Notes under the pieces: model-generated
Seen by the model: the letters and a program-made list of their open reading frames with translations, nothing else
The model's database searches: none
What the model was told of the DNA's origin: nothing
Shown here: positions 62,465 through 62,648 of the stretch, piece after piece
How the letters are laid out: each line of letters starts with the position of its first letter
Numbering within the stretch: position 1 is the stretch's first letter
Assembly (NCBI RefSeq): GCF_009664855.1
Contig: NZ_CP045928.1
Coordinates: 762,420-825,067 of the forward strand
Direction of reading: 5' to 3'
DNA: 62,648 nucleotides
From: Flavobacterium sp. SLB02
GTDB lineage: Bacteria > Bacteroidota > Bacteroidia > Flavobacteriales > Flavobacteriaceae
Program-made: the position numbers and the translations under genes

Positions 62465-62555
62465 CACCCGCAACAGCGATAGACGTTCACTGAAATACTG
62501 ACAAGCATACGGGATCAAGGAGAAAATTTATTTTCAAAAAAAGATTTCAAAAAGC

Positions 62556-62586
62556 TTGTGAGATTTGAAAACAGATGTTACATTTG
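62556..62586 (+). promoter_or_regulatory. Downstream rRNA-type promoter P2
   Basis: TTG at 62556-62558, a 20-nt spacer and TACATTTG at 62579-62586, again followed by CACCCCGC. The text that follows, AAGTTCATTGATAGATTGG, is typical of the leader before flavobacterial 16S rRNA. The 16S gene itself would begin beyond the window. Confidence 0.75.
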
Positions 62587-62648
62587 CACCCCGCAAAACA
62601 CGGAAAGTTCATTGATAGATTGGTTAGGAAATGAGAGGAAAACGAAAA

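Overview
The window is AT-rich chromosomal DNA of a Bacteroidota bacterium, most likely a Flavobacterium or a close relative. Four things point there: promoters of the flavobacterial type (TTG, then 17-23 nt, then TAnnTTTG); Bacteroidota-specific protein forms (SprB-repeat adhesin, T9SS sorting tail, fused E1 alpha/beta dehydrogenase, LytTR/propeller two-component pair); an almost complete lack of Shine-Dalgarno sequences; and many dispersed palindromic intergenic repeats.

Layout. 1-2650: minus-strand pair of a secreted protein and a large SprB-repeat surface protein that runs off the left edge. 3111-6609: sixA-ppk1-ppx polyphosphate operon. 6774-9609: TMEM175-like channel, Crp-type regulator, NAD-binding oxidoreductase, flavodoxin-fold quinone oxidoreductase. 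9712-13499: a decayed acetate-transporter gene, dnaX with an A10 slippery run, a frameshifted LolA-like gene, an NTF2-like protein. 13602-17886: SUKH-like protein, BON lipoprotein plus BON-LysM protein, HxlR regulator divergent from an SDR, SnoaL-like protein. 18001-20937: RNase P RNA, DctA-type carrier, ketopantoate reductase. 21162-26294: secreted protein, OmpR/HK two-component pair, outer-membrane beta-barrel. 26352-35960: rsmD with a DUF3822 gene, RecD-like helicase, extradiol dioxygenase, PQQ-like propeller, kdsB, fused branched-chain-type E1. 36148-43284: M1-like/outer-membrane barrel fusion, LOG hydrolase, uvrA. 43422-46184: small accessory cluster around a WYL regulator. 46354-54331: propeller kinase with LytTR regulator, ClC channel, gamma-glutamyltranspeptidase, ACP phosphodiesterase. 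54657-61807: glmM, GH128-like T9SS enzyme, LpxL-type acyltransferase, rhomboid protease, SIMPL protein, MFS carrier. 61808-62648: repeats and then two tandem strong promoters that almost certainly drive an rRNA operon just past the right edge.

Most genes are housekeeping or envelope functions in short operons. The most interesting signals are the dnaX A10 run, where the zero frame gives a gamma-length protein and a -1 slip gives full tau; three copies of a CTGnCA-N5-TGTCAG dyad around the WYL/EcsC/zinc-ribbon cluster; a 140-bp element with 20-bp terminal inverted repeats; an M1-peptidase-like domain without HExxH fused to an outer-membrane barrel; and at least six families of dispersed repeats. 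Three genes carry frame lesions, all at short homopolymers, so a sequencing artefact has to be excluded for each.
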